Part shown: positions 44,423 through 53,018 of the stretch, one piece after another
Numbering within the stretch: position 1 is the first letter of the stretch
Layout: every line of letters begins with the position of its first letter
Source: WTGJ01 sp965237765
GTDB lineage: Bacteria; Chloroflexota; Anaerolineae; Aggregatilineales; Phototrophicaceae
Length of the DNA: 64,000 bases
Assembly (NCBI GenBank): GCA_965237765.1
Contig: OZ250157.1
Location: 1,612,001 to 1,676,000, forward strand
Direction of reading: 5' to 3'
Program-made: the position numbers and the translations under genes
The notes under the pieces: generated by a model
Database searches by the model: none
What the model was told of the DNA's origin: nothing
Seen by the model: the letters and a program-made list of their open reading frames with translations, nothing else

Positions 44423-45007
44423 ATGACGATGATGCGAAGAATCACGACCTTACTAGCGTTGGTTTTTGCGGCGGCCGCTTGCACGGCGGAAGGCGCGCCG
44501 CGTTGGCCGCTCACCATCTTGATGGGTCAGGAAGCGGCCCCCACCATCGAATATACCGCCGCGCCGCTGGCCATCTTGCCGATCGTCGACGTGCGCACGG
44601 GCGAAACGTTCACGCTCGCCGAATTCGCCGGCAAGACCGTCTTTGTAGAGCCCATGGCCACCTGGTGAGGTAATTGCCTCGCTCAGCAGCGCCGTGTGCG
44701 CGAGCTTTACCCCCAATTGAGCGCCGAAGAATTCGTCTTCGTTGGCTTGAGCGTAGAGACCAACTTGCGCGCTAACCAACTGGCCAGCTACGCCGATAGC
44801 AACGGCTTTGCCTGGCGCTTCGCCGTGATGACACCCGCAATGCTCGGCGCAATCGTCGACCAATATGGGAGTCGATCCATCGTCCCGCCAAGCACACCAC
44901 ACTTTGTCATATCACCCAGCGGCACGCTGGGGCCCTTAGCACTCGGCATTCATAGAGAGAACGCCATTCGCGCCGAGTTGGAGGCAGCCGCCCAATCAGC
45001 GAATTAG
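44423..45007 (+). CDS. Predicted selenoprotein: TlpA/ResA-like thioredoxin lipoprotein 2 (Sec82)
   Basis: Read through one in-frame TGA, the product has 194 aa: a lipoprotein signal (LLALVFAAAAC), a linker, and a thioredoxin fold with active site ATW-U-GNC (Sec82, Cys85). The part after the UGA aligns with gene 1 all along (LAQQRRVRELYPQL, then FVGLSVETNLRANQLASYAD, then VPPSTPHFVISPSGTLGPLALG). Two paralogues with the codon at the same catalytic position, and both frames preserved beyond it, argue against chance nonsense mutations. GGGGA precedes the ATG. Its likely role is as a second envelope thiol or peroxide reductase fed by CcdA, with a substrate differing from gene 1. Confidence 0.82.
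44666..44668 (+). other. In-frame UGA, predicted selenocysteine codon (gene 2)
   Basis: The codons read Ala-Thr-Trp-UGA-Gly-Asn-Cys. The 21 bases ending in this TGA are identical to those ending in the TGA of gene 1. Confidence 0.8.
44681..44705 (+). promoter_or_regulatory. Candidate bacterial SECIS hairpin (gene 2)
   Basis: The structure is GCUC(AGCA)GCGC-CGUGU-GCGC-GAGC: an upper 4-bp stem with a 5-base loop, a one-sided bulge and a lower 4-bp stem. The loop starts 24 bases after the UGA, the same distance as in gene 1. G is the second loop base. Confidence 0.6.
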
Positions 45008-45019
45008 CACCGCTTTGCG

Positions 45020-45697
45020 TCACGCTTCCAACTCCTCGCGTCGTAACATATCCACGTAATATGGATGCCCGGGTAAGCGCAGGCAGGCTGTAATTTGACC
45101 GGCCATCGTAGCGCGCGCGGGACTGGGCTGAATTCCTCCTTCGCCGGGCAACCAAGAGCTGCCGCTTTCGGCTAGCAAAAAGGCCGCCCGCCCCAGCCCC
45201 TCCAATCGCGATTGCCCGGCCGCCGCCACGCCCGCGCGTAAGCCCAACCGCTCTTGCAACAACGCGCGCGCGGCCGTCAGGTCCGAGACGCCCAGCCCAA
45301 TTTGGGTGATGCTGAGCGGCGGGATCATGCGGCCGGCTTCGCTGGGGGTGGCGGCGAATTCGAGCAGGTTGCCCGCCACATCCCGCAAATAGGCGAAGGG
45401 GCCGGCGCGATCCGGTGGTCGGTGGATGCGCTCACCCGCCACTGTCAACAAAGGCGTCCGTTCCCAGAGCCGGCCGATGGCCGCTTCGAATTGGGCCGCC
45501 GGTATGGCCAGCGTCAAGCGCAGCGCGGGGCGCAATTCGGCCGCTCCCTGGGCGAAGCGGAGCGTCGTCGCGCCCAGTGAATAACGCGCTTCATACTCCG
45601 TTGCACCGGGTAACGGTTTCAAACCCAGCGGCCCCTCATAAAAGGCGCGGGTACTCGCCAGGTTTGGCACGTCCAATTGCAACCCGAGGAAGGCCAC
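45020..45697 (-). CDS. VOC (glyoxalase/dioxygenase superfamily) protein, two-module
   Basis: The 225-aa protein has two beta-alpha-beta-beta-beta units of the vicinal oxygen chelate fold: LGLQLDVPNLASTRAFYEGPLGLKPL at the start and ITQIGLGVSDLTAARALLQERLGLR in the middle. FAYLRDVAGNLLEFA is the usual strand with the metal Glu at the end of module 1. It may be a dioxygenase, isomerase or resistance protein; no substrate is evident. It starts with GTG and is convergent with the selenoprotein gene, 12 bases apart. Confidence 0.82.
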   Translation of the reverse strand: MAFLGLQLDVPNLASTRAFYEGPLGLKPLPGATEYEARYSLGATTLRFAQGAAELRPALRLTLAIPAAQFEAAIGRLWERTPLLTVAGERIHRPPDRAGPFAYLRDVAGNLLEFAATPSEAGRMIPPLSITQIGLGVSDLTAARALLQERLGLRAGVAAAGQSRLEGLGRAAFLLAESGSSWLPGEGGIQPSPARATMAGQITACLRLPGHPYYVDMLRREELEA

Positions 45698-45707
45698 CGC
45701 GTCCCCG

Positions 45708-46685
45708 TTAGGCCGTGGTGAGGATCAATTTGCCGCGCGCGCGTCGCTCCGCCAATTCGGTCAGCGCAGTGCCGGCTTTTTCCAGAGGATATACGCGCGA
45801 GATGTGTGGGCGGAGTTGCCCGGCCGTCTGTTGCTGCAATAGCGTGCGCAGTCCGCCGTGGACGATTTGCGGGTCGCGCTCCAGATAAGCGCCCCAGAAG
45901 ACGCCGACGAGAGCCATATTTTTGAGCAAGGCGCGGTTGGCGGGCAGGTTGGGGATGCGCCCACTCGCGAAGCCCACGACCAGGTAGCGCCCCTCCCAGG
46001 CGATGCAGCGCACGGCCTGGTCGAAGAGATCGCCGCCAACGGGGTCGTAGATCACATCGGCGCCACGTCCTTCCGTCAGCTCGAGGACGCGTTCTCGCAA
46101 TTCTTCCTCACAATAATTGATGCCCGCGCTGGCGCCATATTCACGGGCCAGGGCCAGTTTCTCGGCCGTGCTGGCGGCAGCGATGACGCGCGCGCCCATC
46201 CAGGCCCCCAGCTCGACGGCCGTCAGGCCCACGCCGCCTGCTGCGCCCAGCACGAGCAAGGTTTCGCCCGCCTGCAAGCGCGCCCGATGCTGCAGGGCCA
46301 GCTGCGAGGTGCCATATGCCAGCGCGAAGCCGGCCGCCGCCTCGTATCCCAGCGAATCAGGGATGGGGATGGCCCGTTCGGCAGGGACGGCGGCGTATTC
46401 CGCCATGGCGCCGTAATTTACTACCGCCAGCGCTCGCTCGCCGACGCGCGTTGCCGGCACGCCCGCGCCCACCGCGGCGATTTCCCCCGCCAATTCCAGG
46501 CCCGGCGTGAAGGGTAGAGGCGGTCGGAGCTGATATTGCCCCGCCACCATCAGCAGGTCGGGGAAATTTACACCACAAGCGCGTATGTCGATGAGCACTT
46601 CGCCGGCGGCGGGTTCCGGCTGCGGCACGCGCTCAACGAGCAGGCGCGACGGTGGGCCGAATTCCCGGCAAATCAGCGCGCGCAT
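45708..46685 (-). CDS. NADPH:quinone oxidoreductase (MDR superfamily, QOR-like)
   Basis: The 325-aa protein is a zinc-free medium-chain reductase: GEVLIDIRACGVNFPDLLMVAGQY near the N-terminus, the cofactor motif LVLGAAGGVGLTAVELG (about 143-159) and YDPVGGDLFDQAVRCIAWEG. It reduces quinones or enones with NADPH. I chose the ATG starting MRALICREFG; a GTG 9 bases upstream would sit only 2 bases after the DinB stop and is equally possible. The longer open frame upstream lies inside the DinB gene. Confidence 0.88.
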   Translation of the reverse strand: MRALICREFGPPSRLLVERVPQPEPAAGEVLIDIRACGVNFPDLLMVAGQYQLRPPLPFTPGLELAGEIAAVGAGVPATRVGERALAVVNYGAMAEYAAVPAERAIPIPDSLGYEAAAGFALAYGTSQLALQHRARLQAGETLLVLGAAGGVGLTAVELGAWMGARVIAAASTAEKLALAREYGASAGINYCEEELRERVLELTEGRGADVIYDPVGGDLFDQAVRCIAWEGRYLVVGFASGRIPNLPANRALLKNMALVGVFWGAYLERDPQIVHGGLRTLLQQQTAGQLRPHISRVYPLEKAGTALTELAERRARGKLILTTA

Positions 46686-46696
46686 TTGCGCCACGG

Positions 46697-47176
46697 CTAG
46701 CGATCCGCTCCCGCGCGGATTTTCGCCAGTTGCTCGAAATGCGTGAGGTCGTGCAACACCTGCAACGCGAGTCCCTGACCCACGCTCCATTCTCCGAGGC
46801 GGAGGTGGATGCCGGGCCGCGCGAAATCGGCCTCGCTGAGCGCGGCATAGAAGGTGATGCTGGCGGCGCGGCCCGCTTCCCATTCGGCGAAGACGGTGGG
46901 CAAATCACCATCGCCATAGCGCCGTTCGCGCGCCAGGGCGTCGGGGTCATAAAGGGGTAGGGTGGGCTTTTCTTCTTCCAGCATGAGCTGCGCCCATTCG
47001 ATGAAGATGCGCTCGAAATCGCGCAGGTGGGCGATGACTTCGATCGCGTTCCAGCCGTCGGGTCCATCGCGCCAGTTGCGTGCTTGCTCCGGGGTGAGGT
47101 CGGCGGTTAGCGTGCGCAGGATCGGGCCGACTTTGGGGAGCTGTTGGCTGAAGAACGCGGGGGAAATCTGACTCAT
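46697..47176 (-). CDS. DinB-family protein (YfiT-like metal-dependent four-helix protein)
   Basis: The 159-aa protein has the DinB fold pattern with the helix ending WNAIEVIAHLRDFERIFIEW (first metal His) and the final VLHDLTHFEQLAKIR (the HDxTH pair). Members are metal-binding helical bundles, some acting as bacillithiol or mycothiol S-transferases or hydrolases. GAGGAGAAACC precedes the ATG and a -10 box (TAGAAT) lies upstream. The quinone reductase gene follows, so both are likely on one transcript. Confidence 0.83.
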   Translation of the reverse strand: MSQISPAFFSQQLPKVGPILRTLTADLTPEQARNWRDGPDGWNAIEVIAHLRDFERIFIEWAQLMLEEEKPTLPLYDPDALARERRYGDGDLPTVFAEWEAGRAASITFYAALSEADFARPGIHLRLGEWSVGQGLALQVLHDLTHFEQLAKIRAGADR

Positions 47177-47369
47177 GGTTTCTCCTCATAGGTAGACGCT
47201 CCTATTCTAGCGGAGAGCAGAAAGCGAGTAATCCCGCTGACCTGGAAAGTCACTGCCGCTGGGTTCCATCGCCATCAGCGGCTAAGCGCTGGTACACCAC
47301 TATTCTAACAGGCGGCGCGGAGCCGTATGCTTTTCCTCGAATTGGCTATGATGAGCGGGTGGGGAGCAA

Positions 47370-48995
47370 ATGATTGAAATCGGTTTCGCTTTACTGTGCC
47401 AGTCGCTTTTTGCCATCCTCTCGTGGCGCCTTCTGTGGCCGCAATTGCCGCCCATCGCCCGCCGTGCCGGGATGGTCTTGTTCGCCTGCCAGGTAACGAT
47501 TTTCCTGCTCTATGCTTTTAGTCGTTTTGGAGTGGGCATCTCCAGCTATACGAAGTGGCTATTCAATCTGCAGATGGAGGCTAACCTCTCGGCCACTTTC
47601 TCCACCATTCAGATCTTGCTGGTCGCTTGTATCAGCGGAACAAATGCCCTGCTAAACCTAAGGACTTCGCGCGCTTTGGCCTTTTTCTGGCTTACCATCA
47701 GCTTAGGATTTTATTTGCTGGCGATAGATGAATACTTTGGCTTGCACGAAGCGTCGCGCGGTCTGGGGCATTTCTATCGCCTGGGTGGCGCGTTGTTCTT
47801 ACTTTGGCTGTGCTATTGGGTGTGGCGCTCACGGGCGGTGTCCAGGCTATTTATCTTATTGCCCACTGGCCTGGCGATAGGCGGCTTTGGCGCGCTGGTG
47901 CTCGACCGTTTCCCCTATACCCGGATTGGCGGCGACCAGTTCTGGAATATGCCGGTGGAAGAAGCGCTGGAGATGCTCGGCATCCTGCTGGTATTGATAG
48001 GCGCTCTGGGTTTATTGGGTAGCGCCTATCGACCTCACAAATGGCGACGCGCCGGCGTGATCTTCCTTTCGCTATTGCTGATGTCGGTTGTTTTGTTTGG
48101 CGCCATCATTCTCGCGCCGCGGGTCGAACTGAAATATTTCGGGCAACGCGCGCATATCGCCTTTCACGATGGTGCGCTCTGGTTGCGCGGATTTCGCCTC
48201 GCCGATGATGCTCCCATAGTGGGCCGGCCCTTGACCATCCGCCTGTATATCAACGCGACCAAACCCAAGTTCATGAGCGACGGTCTCTCTTTACACCTCG
48301 TCGACCAGAAGACGCGCGCGAGCATCGTTGCAGTGAATCACCATTTTTCAGATCCGCAATGGCATCGCATCGTTGGGCGCACCTATCGCCAGAGCGTAGA
48401 TCTCAATATCCCACCTGACCTCTCCGTTAACCGCGCGTTCTGGCTCGTCCTCACGCTCTGGCGGCAGGTGGGCGATTCACATCCGTCATTGACCATCAGT
48501 GCCAGCGACCATCAACAACTCAGCGACACGCAGGTCGTGCTGCGCGAGTTCGTCATCCCCGCGCCGTCGTCGACCGCACCGTCCGTTTCGCTGGCTGAAT
48601 TCGAGAACGGTTTCGCGCTCATCGCTGCCGAGTTGCCCGAGATCGCCCGCGCTGGCGAAACGCTGGCCATTCCCTTCACTTGGCAAGCGGCGAGTGACAG
48701 CACAGAAGACTGGGTGCAATTCCTTCATTTCGTTCATGAAGAGACGGGCGCGCTCTGGAATCACGACCAGCAACCGCTGGGCGCGCGCCTGCCAACGCGG
48801 CTGTGGTACGAGGGGTTGCGCGATACCGAAACTTGGCAATTCACGCTGCCTACTGACCTACCGCCCGGTCGCTATGCCATTTACACGGGTCTATACCGCC
48901 TGGGTGACCTGGGGCGTTTGCCGGTAGGCGACGAGAACGGTTTGCCCTTATCCAACTCGCGCGTGCCTTTGAATTACATCACGATCTCGGAATGA
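47370..48995 (+). CDS. Multi-pass membrane protein with exported beta domain, paralogue 1
   Basis: I do not recognise the family. The 541-aa protein has about eight membrane helices in the first 255 residues, then a large non-membrane part. Two membrane motifs are shared with its two paralogues: DExxxLHE (DEYFGLHEAS, about 120) and EExxExxG (EEALEMLG, about 204). The C-terminal 100 residues (DWVQFLHFVHEETGALWNHD through GRYAIYTGLYRLGDLGRLP) look like the beta-sandwich that closes some Chloroflexota PMT-type membrane proteins. It might be a membrane enzyme with a metal or acid-base site. GGGGAG lies before the ATG. Confidence 0.75.
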   Translation: MIEIGFALLCQSLFAILSWRLLWPQLPPIARRAGMVLFACQVTIFLLYAFSRFGVGISSYTKWLFNLQMEANLSATFSTIQILLVACISGTNALLNLRTSRALAFFWLTISLGFYLLAIDEYFGLHEASRGLGHFYRLGGALFLLWLCYWVWRSRAVSRLFILLPTGLAIGGFGALVLDRFPYTRIGGDQFWNMPVEEALEMLGILLVLIGALGLLGSAYRPHKWRRAGVIFLSLLLMSVVLFGAIILAPRVELKYFGQRAHIAFHDGALWLRGFRLADDAPIVGRPLTIRLYINATKPKFMSDGLSLHLVDQKTRASIVAVNHHFSDPQWHRIVGRTYRQSVDLNIPPDLSVNRAFWLVLTLWRQVGDSHPSLTISASDHQQLSDTQVVLREFVIPAPSSTAPSVSLAEFENGFALIAAELPEIARAGETLAIPFTWQAASDSTEDWVQFLHFVHEETGALWNHDQQPLGARLPTRLWYEGLRDTETWQFTLPTDLPPGRYAIYTGLYRLGDLGRLPVGDENGLPLSNSRVPLNYITISE

Positions 48996-49049
48996 CGGCT
49001 GTATTAGCACACATTTTTAACTAGACTAAACTCTAGCAATACAAACAGT

Positions 49050-50759
49050 TTGAATATCAGAGAATGTGAGTTGTTAACCTTCCAGGCTGGTTCATCAGAT
49101 TTACCCACCATTTTGCTGAGTTACATACTGTATGCAGTCATAATACTGGTCTACGGAGGTTGGCTACGCCACCTATTCGGTAAGCGAGCGCAGCGGTTTG
49201 GCTGGCTATTGTTGGCAGGTCAGTTGCTATTGTTGACAATGCATGGTTGGCCGATTGGACCTCATGCCTGGTGGAATCACGATGCCGAATACAATATTCC
49301 CGTGGCATTTTCTACCTTTCAGGTATTGGCGGGCTCGTTTTGCGCGCTGGCGATCACTGCCTTGGCGCCACTGCGGCCCCGTTGGCTCCGCGGTTATTGG
49401 GCGCTCTTGGCGTTGGGGTTGTATGTCTTAGGGCAAGATGAGTTTGGCGTTTTGCATGACCGCTTTCCCATATTGGAGGAAATTTACCTGCTGGGTGGCG
49501 TAATCACGGCTTTGCTTACTGTAGCAGTCTGGAGGTATCTGGATCCTAAAAAGAGAAGATACCTATATTTACTCATCTTAGGATTGGTGGTGAGCGTTAT
49601 CGGCGCTGAGGTATTTGACAAAATGGGCATAGTGTGCCGTGATTATTTGAAGCAATTTTCCATGTACTGTGTCCGCTTCCACCCTTTAGAGGAATCATTA
49701 GAAAAAACCGGCGCATTTTTTGTGGTCATGGCCGCACTGGGTTTCGCGGAAACAACTGTTGCTGCTCTCCGCTGGCAACGCATCAGAAGGCCCATGTTGC
49801 TTGTGTTTATCGTGTTTACTTTCTTATTACTTGGGAATATCAGAACAATCCAAGCACGGTTGGATTTATCGCAACCTTCTACGTCGGTTTCCTTAAGATT
49901 TCGATATTTAACTGAGTTCGAAAATGACTATGTTTTATTGGGGTCCTATTTTAGAAAAGCAAAGGTAATTGAAAATGGCCATTATTATCTCATTTATCTC
50001 TATGGAGAAGCTGACCGAGTCTTTGATTCGGATTTTGGTTACGCTATTCACATTGTTGATCAAGCGAACGAATCTGTCTATGCAGCGCATGAACATTGGA
50101 GTCGGCGGACGGCGGAGGATTGGCTACGTGGTCGAGTCTATAGAGATTACCAGCAACTCTGGGTGCCCGAAGATGTCCCAACAAATCGCGCACTGTGGTT
50201 TGTTTTATCTATATGGCAGGAAACTGAAGATAGTGCATTCACGACAATACCCGTCCGCGCGAGCGACGATCGTCTGTTGAGCGAAACGCAAATCGTCCTA
50301 CGAGAATTTGTCATCCCAGCAGAACCAGACGTTGCCAAACCCGAGAATGTGCTTGATTTTCGTTTCTCAAACGGTATCGTACTGCGTGGTGTGGAAATCC
50401 CTGACAGCGCCCACCTCGGCGAAACGCTGACGATACCGATGACCTGGGAAGCCACTAACGACGGCGAAGAAGACTGGGTGCAGTTCTTACATTTCGTTCA
50501 TGAAGAGACGGGCGCGCTCTGGAATCACGATCAACAGCCACTGGGTGTGCGCCTGCCAACGCGGCTGTGGTACGAGGGATTGTGCGATACCGAAACCTGG
50601 CAATTCACGCTACCGGCGGAATTGCCGCCCGGCCGCTATGCTATCTACACGGGCCTCTACCGCCTGAGCGACCTGGCGCGTTTGCCAGTAAGCGACGTCG
50701 ATGGGATGCCTTTACCCGACGCGCGCGTGCCGCTGGGTTCGATCACCATCAGCGATTAG
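49050..50759 (+). CDS. Multi-pass membrane protein with exported beta domain, paralogue 2
   Basis: The 569-aa protein has the same design as the gene before it: eight or so helices, DEFGVLHDRF and EESLEKTGAFF in the membrane part, a linker domain ending LSETQIVLREFVIPAEP, and the shared C-terminal domain. The N-terminal half has diverged strongly and is more AT-rich than its surroundings, whereas the last 100 residues are almost identical to paralogues 1 and 3. The start is uncertain; TTG at 49050 is the first usable codon and no strong ribosome site is seen. Confidence 0.72.
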   Translation: MNIRECELLTFQAGSSDLPTILLSYILYAVIILVYGGWLRHLFGKRAQRFGWLLLAGQLLLLTMHGWPIGPHAWWNHDAEYNIPVAFSTFQVLAGSFCALAITALAPLRPRWLRGYWALLALGLYVLGQDEFGVLHDRFPILEEIYLLGGVITALLTVAVWRYLDPKKRRYLYLLILGLVVSVIGAEVFDKMGIVCRDYLKQFSMYCVRFHPLEESLEKTGAFFVVMAALGFAETTVAALRWQRIRRPMLLVFIVFTFLLLGNIRTIQARLDLSQPSTSVSLRFRYLTEFENDYVLLGSYFRKAKVIENGHYYLIYLYGEADRVFDSDFGYAIHIVDQANESVYAAHEHWSRRTAEDWLRGRVYRDYQQLWVPEDVPTNRALWFVLSIWQETEDSAFTTIPVRASDDRLLSETQIVLREFVIPAEPDVAKPENVLDFRFSNGIVLRGVEIPDSAHLGETLTIPMTWEATNDGEEDWVQFLHFVHEETGALWNHDQQPLGVRLPTRLWYEGLCDTETWQFTLPAELPPGRYAIYTGLYRLSDLARLPVSDVDGMPLPDARVPLGSITISD

Positions 50760-50866
50760 GCGCCGGTCCGCGCGAGGATCTGGGCGAGATCCATGCGGAA
50801 TAATTGTTGGGAGAAGGAGAGATGGCGGCCCACTATGCCAAGCTAACGCAGGTTTTGCCTGCTGCC

Positions 50867-52779
50867 TCACTCGCTGATCCGCTCCCATTCGGTGAACGCG
50901 CGCTGCAATTTGGCCGCCTGGCGCGCGTGCGCTTTGCCAAGCTCACTGACGCGTTTCACGTCCCCATCGGCGCTGGCTGAGGCGATACGCGCCTCCAATT
51001 CCGCTTGCTGCTCCTCGATCTGGGCGATAGTCGCTTCCAATTCCGCCAGACGTCGTTGGCGCTGGTAGGCCGAGAGGGCCTGCCGCGATGGCGGCGGGTT
51101 GAGCGGCGGGCTGGCGGGTTTGGCGGATCTGTCGCTATGTGGGTCGGTTTGCTTGGCCAGGTATTCCGCATAACCGCTGGCAAAGATTCGCACCTCGCCC
51201 TCGCCCATCTCTTGCGGCCGCGGAGTGCCGGCACGCGCTTCCCAGATTTGTGTGGCCAGCGCAGCGATCAGGAAGCGGTCGTGGCTGACGAGTAGCGTCG
51301 TCCCATCGAAATCCGCCAGCGCGCGCTGCAGGTGCTCTTGACTCGGCACATCGAGGTGGTTCGTCGGCTCATCCAGCAGCCAGCAATTGGCGGCCGTTTG
51401 CGCCAGTAGGGTGAGGGCAAAGCGGCTGCGTTCGCCACCGGAGAGCGTGGCGACGGCGCGAAAAACGTCATCGCCCGAAAAGCCAAAGCGACCCAGCTCA
51501 TCTCGCGCGGCGGAGATGGGCATGTGTTTTGCCGCGAGCAATGCCTCGAGTAGCGTCTCCTCGTCATGCAGGGCGGCGCGTGCTTGCTCGAGGTAGCCGA
51601 TGCGGCTGCCCACGCCGAAACGGAGGGCGCCCTTGAGGGGCGGTATTTCGCCCAGCAGCGTGCGCAAGAGTGTCGTTTTGCCACTACCATTCGGGCCGAG
51701 GATGGCCGCTGTCTCGCCGCGCAGCAGCGTCACATCTGGCAAACGCAATAGCGGTGCTGCTTCGTCATAGCCGACGACCAGGTTGTGTGTCATCAACACT
51801 TCGTCGCCACTACGGTTGCCTCCGGCGAAGGAGAAGCGCGGCGCGCGTTCACGACGGGGCGCCTGGATGAGGCCGCCGCGTTTAGTCAGGGTACGCAGCC
51901 GCTTTTGCCGGCCGCGGGCCTGGGCGGTGAGGCGGCTGCCCAGGTGCTTGCGGATGAAATCCGGTCTTTTCGAAGGGCGACTTGCTGGGCGGAAAAAACC
52001 TTTGACTGTCGCTCTCGGTGGGCGTCGCGTTGCGTACGATAATGGCTGAAATTGCCGCGGTATCTCGTCAGCTGGCCGCCTTCCAGCTCCCAGATTTCGC
52101 TGGCGAAGGCGTCCATGAATTGGCGGTCGTGGCTGACGAGGAGGATGGCGCAGTTGTAATTCGACAGATAGTTTTCGAGCCAGGCGAGCGCGGCGATATC
52201 CAAGTGATTCGTCGGCTCATCGAGCACGAGAAGCATCGGCGCTTCGAGCAGCAAGCGGGCGAGGGCAGCGCGCGTCTGTTGCCCACCGGATAACTGTGAG
52301 AGCGGTCGTTCGTAATCAGCAGGGCCGAAGCCAAGGCCGCTCAACACGCGACGGATTTCATGTTCGTATCGATATCCGCCGCGCGCTTCGAATTCTGCGC
52401 TTCGCTCGCCATAGTGACGCAGCGTATGTTCTGTGATGGGCGTGTTGCTCTCCAGCGCACGTTCGAGCGCGCGCAATTCTTCTTGTATCGTGAGCAGATC
52501 AGGAAAGGCACGCAGCTGTTCTTGAAAGAGGCTGTGGTCGCTTGTGGAGGCGGCGAATTCTTGCGGCAAATAGCCCAAGCGCAATAGGCGTGCGCGCTGA
52601 ATGTGCCCGGCACTGGGTTCGTCTTCACCGGTGAGGATGCGCAACAGGCCGGATTTTCCGGAGCCGTTGGCGCCGACGAGGGCGATGCGCGCGTCGGTGG
52701 GGATGGAGCAATCGATCCCGGCAAAGATGGTCTCGTAGCCATGACGCTGAGCGAGGCCGCGCGCGTGCAGGAGGGACAT
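50867..52779 (-). pseudogene. ABC-F ATPase gene split by a one-base frameshift
   Basis: The 5' frame encodes the first ABC domain (GANGSGKSG, LSGGQQTR, LLVLDEPTNHLDIA) and goes wrong after QQVALRKDR. The other frame resumes at once with DFIRKHLGSRLTAQARGRQK, the standard ABC-F inter-domain helix, followed by the second ABC domain (GPNGSGKTT, LSGGERSR, LLDEPTNHLDVP) and a C-terminal coiled coil. Restoring one base near 51963 gives a normal protein of about 637 aa. No slippery site is visible. It could be an inactivated gene or an assembly error, since both domains are fully preserved. Confidence 0.82.
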
Positions 52780-52895
52780 AGGAGGTTTATGCTAGCGAGT
52801 AGGCAGAGCCAGAGGTAGGGTAGGGAGGCGGTAGGTGCCTCGCGGAACCAGCGGCTGCCAAACTTGTTCTCGCAACGCTAAATTATTGTATCGCT

Positions 52896-52901
52896 TATAA
52901 T
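52896..52901 (+). promoter_or_regulatory. -10 box (TATAAT) upstream of membrane paralogue 3
   Basis: TATAAT lies in an AT-rich stretch between the divergent ABC-F gene and the membrane protein gene. A CCCTC-GTTC-GAGGG hairpin lies between it and the start codon. No good -35 box is visible. Confidence 0.45.
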
Positions 52902-53018
52902 GGAAGCTCAATAGTAGAATGTCTCGCTTACCGGCTATAAAAACGTTGCTGGTTACCCTCGTTCGAGGGCGTATCCCGCTGGAGCCGATTGCTATGAGAA
53001 TGATGGAGCAAACAAAGC

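Noticed and set aside
43823..45007. Two pairs of short genes separated by real stop codons, or two pseudogenes
   Set aside because: Both UGA codons fall on the same catalytic cysteine, both downstream frames are conserved and free of other damage, and internal starts have no ribosome sites. Selenocysteine explains all of this with one assumption, though the sel genes are not in the window.
50756..50845. Remnant coding for LGIVGRHLSFSQQLFRMDLA and on to a stop, on the minus strand after the ABC-F gene
   Set aside because: It looks like a plausible protein end but is only 28 residues after a stop, with no start and no family I recognise. It could be chance.
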